From assembly GCA_023435545.1 (NCBI GenBank), contig JAEYRQ010000321.1:1-5753 (forward strand): a stretch of 5,753 nucleotides of DNA, in the 5' to 3' direction. Position numbers and translations under genes: made by a program. This document shows, in pieces, positions 1 through 5,753 of the stretch. Below the pieces are notes generated by a model. It ran no database searches. It worked only from the letters and a program-made list of their open reading frames with translations, and was not told the DNA's origin. This stretch comes from Pseudomonadota bacterium. GTDB taxonomy: Bacteria; Pseudomonadota; Alphaproteobacteria; Rhizobiales; Tepidamorphaceae. How positions within the stretch are numbered: position 1 is the stretch's first letter; every line of letters begins with the position of its first letter.

Positions 1-1570
1 TGATGGCTTCGAGCAGCTTTTCCTCGCCCGTGCGCCGGGCGATGCGCTTCCATTCGCGCTCCGTGTCGGCCATCGCCTGCTCGGCGGTCTTGGACTTGGT
101 AAGCGCGGCGACGAGGTTCTCGTCGAGCGCGTTGTGGAAGGCGGTGGCGCCGGGATAGTTGATGGTCGGAACGCTGCGCTCCGCCGTCGCCCGGATCGTG
201 TCCACCTGGTACTTGTGATAGGTCTCCTGGACCAGCGGATCGTCGAAGTTGGCAAGCTGGAAGGGATCGAAGTAGCCCGCCGGATTGGCCGTCATCCACG
301 AGTAGATCCGGCTCGAGCCGAGCCACTGCAGCAAGAGGTAGCAGGCCTCGGGGTGCTTCGACTGCGAGGAGACGCTGGCCGACAGGTTCAGCCACAGCAC
401 GCTGCGGCGGACCAGATGGCCGTCGAGCTCGCGGCCGGGCGGCAGCATCGAGTCCATCTTGCCCGTGACCTTCGAGCCCGCATTCGCCGGGTTGTCGAGG
501 AACTTCGGCATGTTGGAGAAGGCGCAGGTCATCGCCGCGCCGCCCTCGGCCATGTTGCCGTACTGCTCCGGCCAGCCCCATGAGATGGCGTCGGGCGAGT
601 GGTAGCTCAGGCTCTTGACGTATTCGCTGGCCGCCTGGATGCCCTCCGGCGAGTTGATTAGCGGATTGGCCTCGAGGTCGAACAGCACCTTGTTCGGCGT
701 GCCGAGCGAGACGTAGCGCTGGTACCAGTTGGTGTAGCCCCAGCCCTGGTTCCTGAGATCGGTGCAGCCGAACAGCCCCTTGTCGGGCCGGTTGAAGAAG
801 GTCGCGATCTGGTCGAGTTCGGCGAAGGTGCGCGGATAGCGCAGCGGATAGCCGTACTCGGCCTCGAAGGCCTTCTGCTCGGCCGGGTCCTCGAACAGGT
901 CCTTGCGCACGATCCAGGTCTGGAAGTCGCCGTCGAGCGAGACGCCGTAGATCGAGCCGCGATACTTGTTGAGCAGGTTGACGCCCTTGGCGCCGTTCAT
1001 GTAGCCGCGCTCGGCGTCATCCCATTCGGGCCGGTACTGCTCGGCAAAATCGTCGAGATTGGCCAGACCGCCGGTCTCGGCGAGATCGCCCAGCCGGTTC
1101 CACTCGACGGCGTAGATGTCGAGGCCACCGGCCTTGGTGGCGATGTCCTGCATGGTCTTGGTGAATTCCTGGCCGGACGGCACGCCGACAATCTCGATGG
1201 TGATGCCGGTCTCCTTCTCGAAGACGTCCTTCACCGTCGGCCCCTCGGCCGGATAGGCCTTGGTCAGGTGTCCGACCGAGCCTTCCGACAGCATCAGCAC
1301 GATCTTGTCGGGTGCCTTGCCAGCGCCCTTCAGCGCCTTCAGCCCCTCGATCGCGCGGCCCTCGGGCGTGTCGGGGCCGTACTGGTAGCGCTCGGCGCCG
1401 GGAAAGCCCCAGGGACCACCGATCATGCCGGGCGCAAGCGTGCCTTCCGCATAGGCGTGACCGAGACCGAGAAAGCGCGGCGCGATGCCGACCGCCGCAG
1501 CGGCGGCAAAGGCCGCTCCGGACTTCAACAGCGTGCGACGCGACGCGTCGACGATACCCCGACCAGACAT
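1..1570 (-). CDS. Tat-exported ABC transporter substrate-binding protein, sugar type (3' end cut off by window edge)
   Basis: Probable periplasmic solute-binding protein of a carbohydrate (CUT1-like) ABC importer; it would capture a sugar and deliver it to membrane permeases probably encoded further left, outside the window. The frame is open for 523 codons from the ATG at 1570 to the window edge without a stop. The usual family length plus the helical tail suggest only a few residues are missing. The N-terminus has a twin-arginine motif SRRTLLK (residues 10-16), a hydrophobic alanine-rich stretch (about 17-30) and an AYA signal-peptidase site (39-41), so export folded through Tat is likely. 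The first core strand (KIVLMLSEG, about 89-97) starts unusually late. Later segments typical of family 1 binding proteins include GQEFTKTMQDIATKAGGLD followed by YAVEW, and GAAMTCAFSNMP. The start is set by a strong ribosome binding site 6 nt upstream. The substrate cannot be read from sequence; the neighbouring sugar-acid enzyme hints at a pentose or related sugar. Confidence 0.88.
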   Translation of the reverse strand, partial: MSGRGIVDASRRTLLKSGAAFAAAAAVGIAPRFLGLGHAYAEGTLAPGMIGGPWGFPGAERYQYGPDTPEGRAIEGLKALKGAGKAPDKIVLMLSEGSVGHLTKAYPAEGPTVKDVFEKETGITIEIVGVPSGQEFTKTMQDIATKAGGLDIYAVEWNRLGDLAETGGLANLDDFAEQYRPEWDDAERGYMNGAKGVNLLNKYRGSIYGVSLDGDFQTWIVRKDLFEDPAEQKAFEAEYGYPLRYPRTFAELDQIATFFNRPDKGLFGCTDLRNQGWGYTNWYQRYVSLGTPNKVLFDLEANPLINSPEGIQAASEYVKSLSYHSPDAISWGWPEQYGNMAEGGAAMTCAFSNMPKFLDNPANAGSKVTGKMDSMLPPGRELDGHLVRRSVLWLNLSASVSSQSKHPEACYLLLQWLGSSRIYSWMTANPAGYFDPFQLANFDDPLVQETYHKYQVDTIRATAERSVPTINYPGATAFHNALDENLVAALTKSKTAEQAMADTEREWKRIARRTGEEKLLEAI

Positions 1571-1576
1571 GGTCAG

Positions 1577-1583
1577 CCTCCCT
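1577..1583 (-). promoter_or_regulatory. Ribosome binding site of the substrate-binding protein gene
   Basis: On the minus strand this reads AGGGAGG, a near-perfect anti-16S sequence, with 6 nt before the ATG at 1570. It supports that start over in-frame alternatives. Confidence 0.8.
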
Positions 1584-1606
1584 AGAACCGTTTCTCCCGA
1601 ACATCG

Positions 1607-1646
1607 TTGTGATGTCTTATGATCTTTTATGATGCATAATGATGCC
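1607..1646. repeat. Four direct repeats at an exact 10-bp period, probable operator array
   Basis: On the plus strand, related heptamers begin at 1607 (TTGTGAT), 1617 (TTATGAT), 1627 (TTATGAT) and 1637 (TAATGAT). Each unit is 10 bp long, and the last three bases of the unit vary. The period is close to one helical turn, so all copies face the same side of the DNA. The array sits between the likely -35 box and the start of the binding-protein gene, where bound protein would block transcription. The same TGATG core recurs beside the LacI gene (1970-1999), so the LacI protein is the natural candidate binder; that link is inference. Two short inverted repeats overlap the array: ACATC/GATGT (1601-1605 and 1611-1615) and TTATG/CATAA (1627-1631 and 1635-1639). 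Confidence 0.6.
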
Positions 1647-1656
1647 GGCCTGTCAA
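1626..1656 (-). promoter_or_regulatory. Candidate sigma70-type promoter of the substrate-binding protein gene
   Basis: The minus strand carries a perfect TTGACA -35 box (1656-1651). The best -10 match is CATAAA (1631-1626), four of six consensus bases, at a long 19-bp spacing; TCATAA at 18 bp is an alternative. Transcription would begin near 1619, leaving a leader of about 50 nt before the ATG. The phased repeats overlap the spacer, the -10 and the start site. The -35 is convincing and the -10 is not certain. Confidence 0.5.
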
Positions 1657-1968
1657 TCGCTCCATCAATCAGGGTGAAGGGCTTCGCCTCACCCACCGAC
1701 TCGCATCGGCGGCAGGTCGAGCCGATCGCACGACACGCGTTTCCGGAGCGCGGGCCTTCCCGTCAATTCCGCACTGTAGAAACAGCGAATGTATCAGCGG
1801 CTAATGGGGACCTGGGTGGGGACGCCACTGGCAGCAATGGATCTGCGCCACCCCGACGACGTTGGAGGCAGCCATCTGGCGGCGATGCGGATGCGCCCAC
1901 TATCGGCAAGACATCCACGGGGGCCGGGCGGCGTGAGGAGCGGCCGACGCACCACTGGCGACTGAAGG
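1657..1968. other. Non-coding stretch between the divergent promoters
   Basis: I see no convincing gene here. A 131-codon plus-strand frame spanning 1629-2024 lacks a ribosome binding site, recognisable family features and coding-like composition. The stretch holds the hairpin at 1672-1694. It also holds two pairs of short direct repeats, both spaced 12 bp: CAGCG at 1783 and 1795, and TGGGGAC at 1805 and 1817. The rest is unremarkable GC-rich sequence. Its roughly 320-bp length is more than two divergent promoters need, so it may be relic sequence or a looping spacer. Confidence 0.5.
1672..1694. repeat. GC-rich hairpin-forming inverted repeat in the intergenic region
   Basis: GGGTGA (1672-1677) pairs with TCACCC (1689-1694). 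Inside, GGC (1680-1682) pairs with GCC (1686-1688) around a TTC loop, leaving a two-base AG bulge. It lies upstream of the binding-protein promoter. No T-run follows on either strand and no gene ends here, so it is not a typical intrinsic terminator. It may be a protein site or just a GC-rich fold. Confidence 0.4.
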
Positions 1969-1969
1969 A

Positions 1970-2002
1970 TATGATGGTAATTCCATCATTTCACATCATG
2001 AT
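1970..2002. promoter_or_regulatory. Probable LacI-family operator and promoter region of the regulator gene
   Basis: A 19-bp inverted repeat has 7-bp perfect arms, ATGATGG (1971-1977) and CCATCAT (1983-1989), around TAATT. A further CATCAT (1994-1999) lies exactly 10 bp from the one at 1984, and 1995-2002 is the palindrome ATCATGAT. An odd-length dyad of this size suits a LacI-type dimer. TATGAT (1970-1975) matches the -10 consensus at five of six bases and would overlap the operator, but I find no good -35 for it. Lying 30-60 bp before the regulator start, the site suggests autoregulation. Confidence 0.6.
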
Positions 2003-2031
2003 TGTTGACGGCAGCAATCCGTGACAACACA

Positions 2032-3090
2032 ATGACGGCTACGAAACGGCGATTCCCGATGATGCGCGCGACGATCTCCGATATCGCCCGGGAGGCCGGC
2101 GTCAGCACAGCCACGGTCGACCGGGTGCTGAACAACCGGTCGGGAGTCCATTCGCGGACCCGCGACCGGGTGCTGACCACGGCCGAACGGCTCGGATACC
2201 TGCCCGGCGCGATGGCCGCCGACCCGACCTTCCGCGCGGCCAACGCGACGCGGATCGATTTCCTGCTGCCGGGCGGCACCAACACCTTCATGAACACACT
2301 GGCAGCCCAGATCACCGCGATGGCGGAATGGCGGGGGCCGCAGGCGGACATACGGGTCCGGCTGATCGAGGGCTTCAACCCGGATGCGCTGGCGCGGGCG
2401 CTGCTCGAGATCCGCGGCTCGACCTCGGGCGTCGGCGTCATCGCGCTCGATCATCCGACGGTGCGCGAGGCGATCCGCGAGGTCGGGGCGTCCGGCATTC
2501 CGGTGCTGACGATGGTGTCCGACATCGCGAATGTCCCCCGGATCGGCTATGTCGGCATCGACAACCGCGCAGCAGGACGTCTGGCCGGCCACCTGCTCGG
2601 CCGCTTCGTTGGAACCCGCAAGGGCAATGTCGCGCTGTTCGCCGGATCGCTCAGCTATCGCGGCCACGAGGAACGCGAGATGGGCTTCCGGCACATCCTC
2701 TCGGAGGAGTTCTCCGGACTCAGGATCGTCGAGCTGCGCGAGGTGAAGGACGACACCGAGCGCAGTTACCGCGAGGCCTGTGCGCTGCTCGACGCCCATG
2801 GCGACCTCGCCGGGATCTACAACATCGGCGCGGGAAATCGCGGCATCGCGAAGGCGCTGGAGGAACGGGGACGAGCGCGCGACATCGTCTTCGTCGGCCA
2901 TGAATTGACCGAGCACACCCGCCGCTACCTGCTGTCCGGCACCATGGACGCGGTCATCGACCAGAACCCGCGTGTCGAGGCGCGGGACGCGATCGACCGA
3001 ATGCTGGCCGCCGCCCGCGGCGAGCCCGCCCCGAACCTGCCGGCGATCCGCATCCAGGCGATCTTCCGGGAGAACATCCCGGAGGCGTGA
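2032..3090 (+). CDS. LacI-family transcriptional regulator with sugar-binding-protein-like effector domain
   Basis: DNA-binding repressor or regulator, 352 residues from the chosen ATG, which is typical for LacI/GalR proteins. Residues 14-36 form the helix-turn-helix (TISDIAREAGVSTATVDRVL), followed by LGY at 54-56. The hinge (57-72) lacks the usual AR-x-L pattern. Residues 73-345 form a periplasmic-binding-protein fold (strand IDFLLP at 75-80, then GVIALDHP near 136-142, VGIDNRAAGRLAGHLL at 174-189, SYRGHEEREMGFR at 208-220). This resembles the group that senses sugars via a ribose-binding-like domain. The start is uncertain: TTG 2002, ATG 2032 and ATG 2059/2062 are all in frame and none has a clear ribosome binding site. 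Family alignment would allow 2062 (protein starting MRATISD). It probably controls the divergent binding-protein gene and the downstream enzyme; the effector is unknown. Confidence 0.92.
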   Translation: MTATKRRFPMMRATISDIAREAGVSTATVDRVLNNRSGVHSRTRDRVLTTAERLGYLPGAMAADPTFRAANATRIDFLLPGGTNTFMNTLAAQITAMAEWRGPQADIRVRLIEGFNPDALARALLEIRGSTSGVGVIALDHPTVREAIREVGASGIPVLTMVSDIANVPRIGYVGIDNRAAGRLAGHLLGRFVGTRKGNVALFAGSLSYRGHEEREMGFRHILSEEFSGLRIVELREVKDDTERSYREACALLDAHGDLAGIYNIGAGNRGIAKALEERGRARDIVFVGHELTEHTRRYLLSGTMDAVIDQNPRVEARDAIDRMLAAARGEPAPNLPAIRIQAIFRENIPEA

Positions 3091-3139
3091 TAGCGCCGGT
3101 TCGGCTATGGTGCCGCGCCCGACACCACGACAAGACAAC

Positions 3140-3144
3140 GAGGA
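3140..3144 (+). promoter_or_regulatory. Ribosome binding site of the FAH-family gene
   Basis: GAGGA lies about 7-8 nt before the ATG at 3152. It fixes that start against a longer in-frame reading (from 2972) that would overlap the regulator's 3' end. Confidence 0.65.
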
Positions 3145-3151
3145 AACGCAC

Positions 3152-4327
3152 ATGACTTTCGATACCGCCGCGCGCTTCGCGCTGCCCGAGGATGCCGCAG
3201 ACGCCGTTCTGGTCGGGCGCGTATGGCGTCCGGATGTCGGCGGGCCATCAGTCGTCGTGGTGCGCGGCGACGACCTCGTCGATATCTCGGAGATCACCCC
3301 GACGGTGCGCGACCTGTGCGAGAGCGAGCGGCCGGCGGAGCTTGCGCGCGCCGCCGATGGCAAGCGGATCGGAAAGCTCGCCGATGTGCTCGCCAACACC
3401 CCTCGCGCGGGCCGCGATGCGGCGAAGCCCTGGCTGCTGGCTGCCACGGACCTGCAGGCCGTGAAAGCCGCCGGCGTCACCTTCGCCATCTCGATGCTCG
3501 AGCGCGTCATCGAGGAGCAGGCGCGCGGCGAGGCGGACCGCGCGGCAGCCGTGCGCGCGGAGATCACCAGCCTGATCGGTGACGACCTGTCGAAGCTGAA
3601 GCCCGGCTCCGAGCAGGCGATGGCGCTGAAGGCGATGCTGGTCGAGAAGAAGGCCTGGTCGCAATATCTCGAGGTCGGCATCGGCCCGGACGCGGAGGTG
3701 TTCACCAAGGCGCAGCCCATGGCCGCCGTCGGCCACCTCGCCGAGGTCGGCATCCACCCGATGTCGAGCTGGAACAACCCGGAGCCGGAAATCGTGGTGG
3801 TGGTCACCAGCGCCGGGAAGATCATCGGGGCGACGCTCGGCAACGACGTCAACCTGCGCGACGTCGAGGGCCGCTCGGCGCTCCTGCTCGGCAAGGCGAA
3901 GGACAACAACGCCAGCGCCGCGCTCGGACCGTTCATCCGCCTGTTCGACGGCGGCTTCGGCCTCGATGACATGCGTTCGGCGACCGTCGGGCTCGAGGTC
4001 GTGGGCGAGGACGGGTTCCGCCTCGACGGCGTGAGCGACATGAGCCGGATCAGCCGCGATCCCGCCGACATCGTCGCCCAGACGATCGGCAAGCACCACC
4101 AATACCCGGACGGTTTCGTGCTCTATCTGGGAACGATGTTCGCCCCGATCGAGGATCGCGACCATCCCGGCGAGGGTTTCACCCACAAGGCCGGCGACAT
4201 CGTCACCGTCGCCTCGCCGCGCCTCGGCCGGCTGTCGAACCGCGTTCTGCGCTGCCCCGACGTCGAGCCCTGGACCTTCGGGACGGCTGCGCTGATGCGC
4301 AACCTGGCGCAGCGGGGGCTGCTGTAG
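3152..4327 (+). CDS. Fumarylacetoacetate hydrolase family protein, XylX-like 2-keto-3-deoxy-sugar-acid dehydratase
   Basis: Cytosolic enzyme of 391 residues in the FAH superfamily. It resembles, from memory, Caulobacter XylX, which dehydrates 2-keto-3-deoxy-D-xylonate to alpha-ketoglutarate semialdehyde in the Weimberg pathway. XylX-type motifs include VKAAGVTFAISMLERVIEE (104-122), SQYLEVGIGPDAE (170-182) and KHHQYPDGF (314-322). The metal site of the family is intact: E211 and E213 of NNPEPE, and D232 of GNDVNLRD. K250 of the KAKDNN segment is the likely catalytic-region lysine. The C-terminal FAH fold spans about 105-370; the N-terminal 100 residues are the smaller variable domain. The gene follows the LacI gene by 61 bp on the same strand with no obvious promoter or terminator between, so cotranscription is likely. 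The exact substrate (xylonate-, arabinonate- or other-derived keto-deoxy acid) is unproven. No aldonate dehydratase or semialdehyde dehydrogenase gene is inside the window. Confidence 0.88.
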   Translation: MTFDTAARFALPEDAADAVLVGRVWRPDVGGPSVVVVRGDDLVDISEITPTVRDLCESERPAELARAADGKRIGKLADVLANTPRAGRDAAKPWLLAATDLQAVKAAGVTFAISMLERVIEEQARGEADRAAAVRAEITSLIGDDLSKLKPGSEQAMALKAMLVEKKAWSQYLEVGIGPDAEVFTKAQPMAAVGHLAEVGIHPMSSWNNPEPEIVVVVTSAGKIIGATLGNDVNLRDVEGRSALLLGKAKDNNASAALGPFIRLFDGGFGLDDMRSATVGLEVVGEDGFRLDGVSDMSRISRDPADIVAQTIGKHHQYPDGFVLYLGTMFAPIEDRDHPGEGFTHKAGDIVTVASPRLGRLSNRVLRCPDVEPWTFGTAALMRNLAQRGLL

Positions 4328-4367
4328 GACCTCCAGTTGCGCGGTCACACCCTTGGGATTTGATCGG
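4328..4367. other. Short gap between convergent genes
   Basis: Forty bases separate the stop codons of the FAH-family gene and otsA. I find only a 4-bp GACC/GGTC inverted repeat and no T-run, so no intrinsic terminator is evident for either strand. Termination may be Rho-dependent or occur inside the opposing gene. Confidence 0.5.
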
Positions 4368-5744
4368 CTACTCCGGCCTCTGCGCGCGCAGGGCGGACAT
4401 GTAGCCGGTCCACCAGGTTTCGGCGCTGTCGCGCTCGATCACCGCATACATCTGCTGCCAGCGGTAGCGGCGCTCCTCCAGTGGCATGTTGACCGCGCGC
4501 TGCAGGACCTCGGCGGTGCCGTCGGTGTCATAGGGGTTGATCAGCAGCGCCCCGCTGAGCGCCTCTGCGGCGCCGGCGAAGCGCGAGAGCACGAGCACCC
4601 CGGGATCGGCCTCGTCCTGGGCGGCGACGTACTCCTTGGCGACGAGGTTCATGCCGTCGCGCAGCGGCGTCACCAGCCCGACCCGGCTGACACGGAAGAT
4701 CCCGGCCAGCGAGCGGCGCTGGAAGGCCCGCACGATCAACCGGATCGGCGTCCAGTCGATGTCGGCGTAGAGGCCGTTGAGGTGGCCGACGAACTGCTCC
4801 AGCCCCTCGCGGATATCGGCATAGGCCTCGACGTCGGAGCGGGAGGGCGGGGCGACCTGAAGCAGCGTCACCCGGTTGCGGTTTTCCGGGTACTGCTCGA
4901 GCAGCCGGCCGAACGCCTCGAACCGCTGGACGATGCCTTTCGAGTAGTCGAGCCGGTCGACGCCGACCAGCTGGATGCGGTCGCCGAGCACGTCGCGCAT
5001 GCGCCGCGCCTGCCGCTCCGCCTCGGGGGAGGTGGCAAAGCGCCGGAACGCCTGCGGATCGATCCCGACGGGGAACGCTCCCACGCGAACGCTGCGGCCA
5101 TTCACCACCAGCCGCTCACCGTCGAACGTGCCACCCTCTTCCTCGAGGAAGTAGCGGACGAAGGCCTGTTTATCGCGCTCGGTCTGGAAGCCGACGAGAT
5201 CGTAGGCGAGCATTGCGCGCATCAGATCGTGCCAGCGCGGCAGGCTCGCCAGAACCTCAGGTACCGGAAACGGGATATGGAGGAAGAAGCCGATCGGATG
5301 GTTGGACCCCATTGCCCTCAGCTTCGAGGCGAGCGGCATGAAGTGGTAGTCGTGCACCCACACGACGTCGTCCGGCTTCAGCAGGGGGAAGAGCCTGGCC
5401 GCGAACCGCTCGTTCACGCTCCAGTAGCCGCGCAGCAGGTCGCGGTCGAACTGGGCAAGGTCGAGGCGATAGTGGAACACCGGCCAGAGGGTGCGGTTGG
5501 CGTAACCGGCGTAGTAGGTGTCATAGTCGGCCCGGTCGAGATCGACGGTGGCGAGGGTGATCCGTCCGGACTGCTCGGTCTTCAGAAGCCCGTGAGTCCC
5601 CTCCTCCGACACCTCCCCCGACCAGCCGAACCACAGCCCGCCGCCGCGCTTCAGCGCGTCGACGATCGCAACCGCAAGTCCGCCCGCGCGGGCGCTGTCC
5701 CGGATCGGGCCGCCCCGGTTCGGAACGACGACGAGGCGGCTCAT
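4368..5744 (-). CDS. otsA: Alpha,alpha-trehalose-phosphate synthase (UDP-forming), GT20 family
   Basis: Transfers glucose from UDP-glucose to glucose-6-phosphate to make trehalose-6-phosphate, the first step of the OtsAB trehalose route (osmotic and stress protection), in the cytosol. The 458 residues match the usual bacterial OtsA length, so it is complete. Residues corresponding to known E. coli OtsA active-site positions are present: R10, G22 (GGL), W41, Y78, W87, D132 of HDYH, H156 of FLHIPFP, R264 and K269 of DRLDYSKG, D363 and E371 of LRDGMNLVAKEY. The start motif is MSRLVVVPNR, where P8 replaces the serine usual in this loop (SNR). Only 9 nt upstream are visible and no ribosome binding site can be judged. 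The ATG reads ATGA, so overlap with an upstream gene stop is possible. It converges on the sugar-acid gene and shows no functional link to it. Confidence 0.97.
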   Translation of the reverse strand: MSRLVVVPNRGGPIRDSARAGGLAVAIVDALKRGGGLWFGWSGEVSEEGTHGLLKTEQSGRITLATVDLDRADYDTYYAGYANRTLWPVFHYRLDLAQFDRDLLRGYWSVNERFAARLFPLLKPDDVVWVHDYHFMPLASKLRAMGSNHPIGFFLHIPFPVPEVLASLPRWHDLMRAMLAYDLVGFQTERDKQAFVRYFLEEEGGTFDGERLVVNGRSVRVGAFPVGIDPQAFRRFATSPEAERQARRMRDVLGDRIQLVGVDRLDYSKGIVQRFEAFGRLLEQYPENRNRVTLLQVAPPSRSDVEAYADIREGLEQFVGHLNGLYADIDWTPIRLIVRAFQRRSLAGIFRVSRVGLVTPLRDGMNLVAKEYVAAQDEADPGVLVLSRFAGAAEALSGALLINPYDTDGTAEVLQRAVNMPLEERRYRWQQMYAVIERDSAETWWTGYMSALRAQRPE

Positions 5745-5753
5745 ACGACGGAA

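Noticed and set aside
134..583. A 149-codon plus-strand frame
   Set aside because: It is antisense to the continuous substrate-binding-protein frame, whose translation is clearly family-like; the plus-strand translation is Arg/Val rich with no recognisable features.
1017..1604. A 195-codon minus-strand frame overlapping the start of the substrate-binding protein
   Set aside because: It is an out-of-frame reading of the same strand. The frame starting at 1570 has the Tat signal, the ribosome binding site and the family motifs.
1629..2024. A 131-codon plus-strand frame filling the intergenic region
   Set aside because: No Shine-Dalgarno sequence, low-complexity unfamiliar protein, and it runs through the promoter and operator elements.
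1996..4092. A 698-codon open frame on the minus strand opposite the LacI and FAH-family genes
   Set aside because: It is exactly antisense to two clearly recognisable genes, is dominated by Arg, Ala, Ser and Pro, shows no known family and has no ribosome binding site. GC-rich genes often leave such long open antisense frames.
3248..4348. A 366-codon minus-strand frame opposite the FAH-family gene
   Set aside because: It is another antisense shadow: its composition is His, Arg and Asp rich without domain features, and the plus strand encodes a well-supported enzyme.
4328..4367. Bidirectional terminator between the convergent genes
   Set aside because: Only a 4-bp inverted repeat is present and there is no T-run on either strand.

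Overview
This window is GC-rich, with strong G/C preference at third codon positions. Its gene content fits an alphaproteobacterium, perhaps a rhizobium-like or related soil or plant-associated genus. That guess rests on three things: the style of the LacI regulator, the Caulobacter-XylX-like enzyme, and the Tat-exported sugar-binding protein. No sequence seen here fixes the genus.

Layout. (1) From the left edge to 1570, on the minus strand, is a large extracellular sugar-type ABC substrate-binding protein with a textbook twin-arginine signal. It is cut off by the window edge just before its C-terminus. (2) About 460 bp, from 1571 to 2031, form a divergent regulatory region. It contains a likely sigma70-type promoter for the binding-protein gene, four direct repeats at an exact 10-bp period around that promoter, a GC-rich hairpin, a pair of 12-bp-spaced short repeats, and a 19-bp inverted repeat built from the same TGATG motif close to the regulator gene. 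(3) A LacI-family regulator (2032-3090, plus) is followed 61 bp later by a fumarylacetoacetate-hydrolase-family enzyme (3152-4327, plus). That enzyme resembles XylX-type 2-keto-3-deoxy-sugar-acid dehydratases. (4) Converging on it with a 40-bp gap is a complete trehalose-6-phosphate synthase, otsA (4368-5744, minus).

How the parts fit. The first three genes look like one end of a sugar or sugar-acid utilisation locus: uptake, a dedicated repressor, and a non-phosphorylative (Weimberg-type) catabolic step leading to alpha-ketoglutarate semialdehyde. The shared TGATG motif in both promoter regions suggests the LacI protein controls the transporter and itself, and probably the downstream enzyme by cotranscription. 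The inducer and sugar are not determined. otsA belongs to trehalose synthesis and osmoprotection and is probably an unrelated neighbour.

The most notable signal beyond the genes is the phased repeat array and its partner palindrome. I saw no CRISPR array, RNA gene, intact insertion sequence or phage gene.
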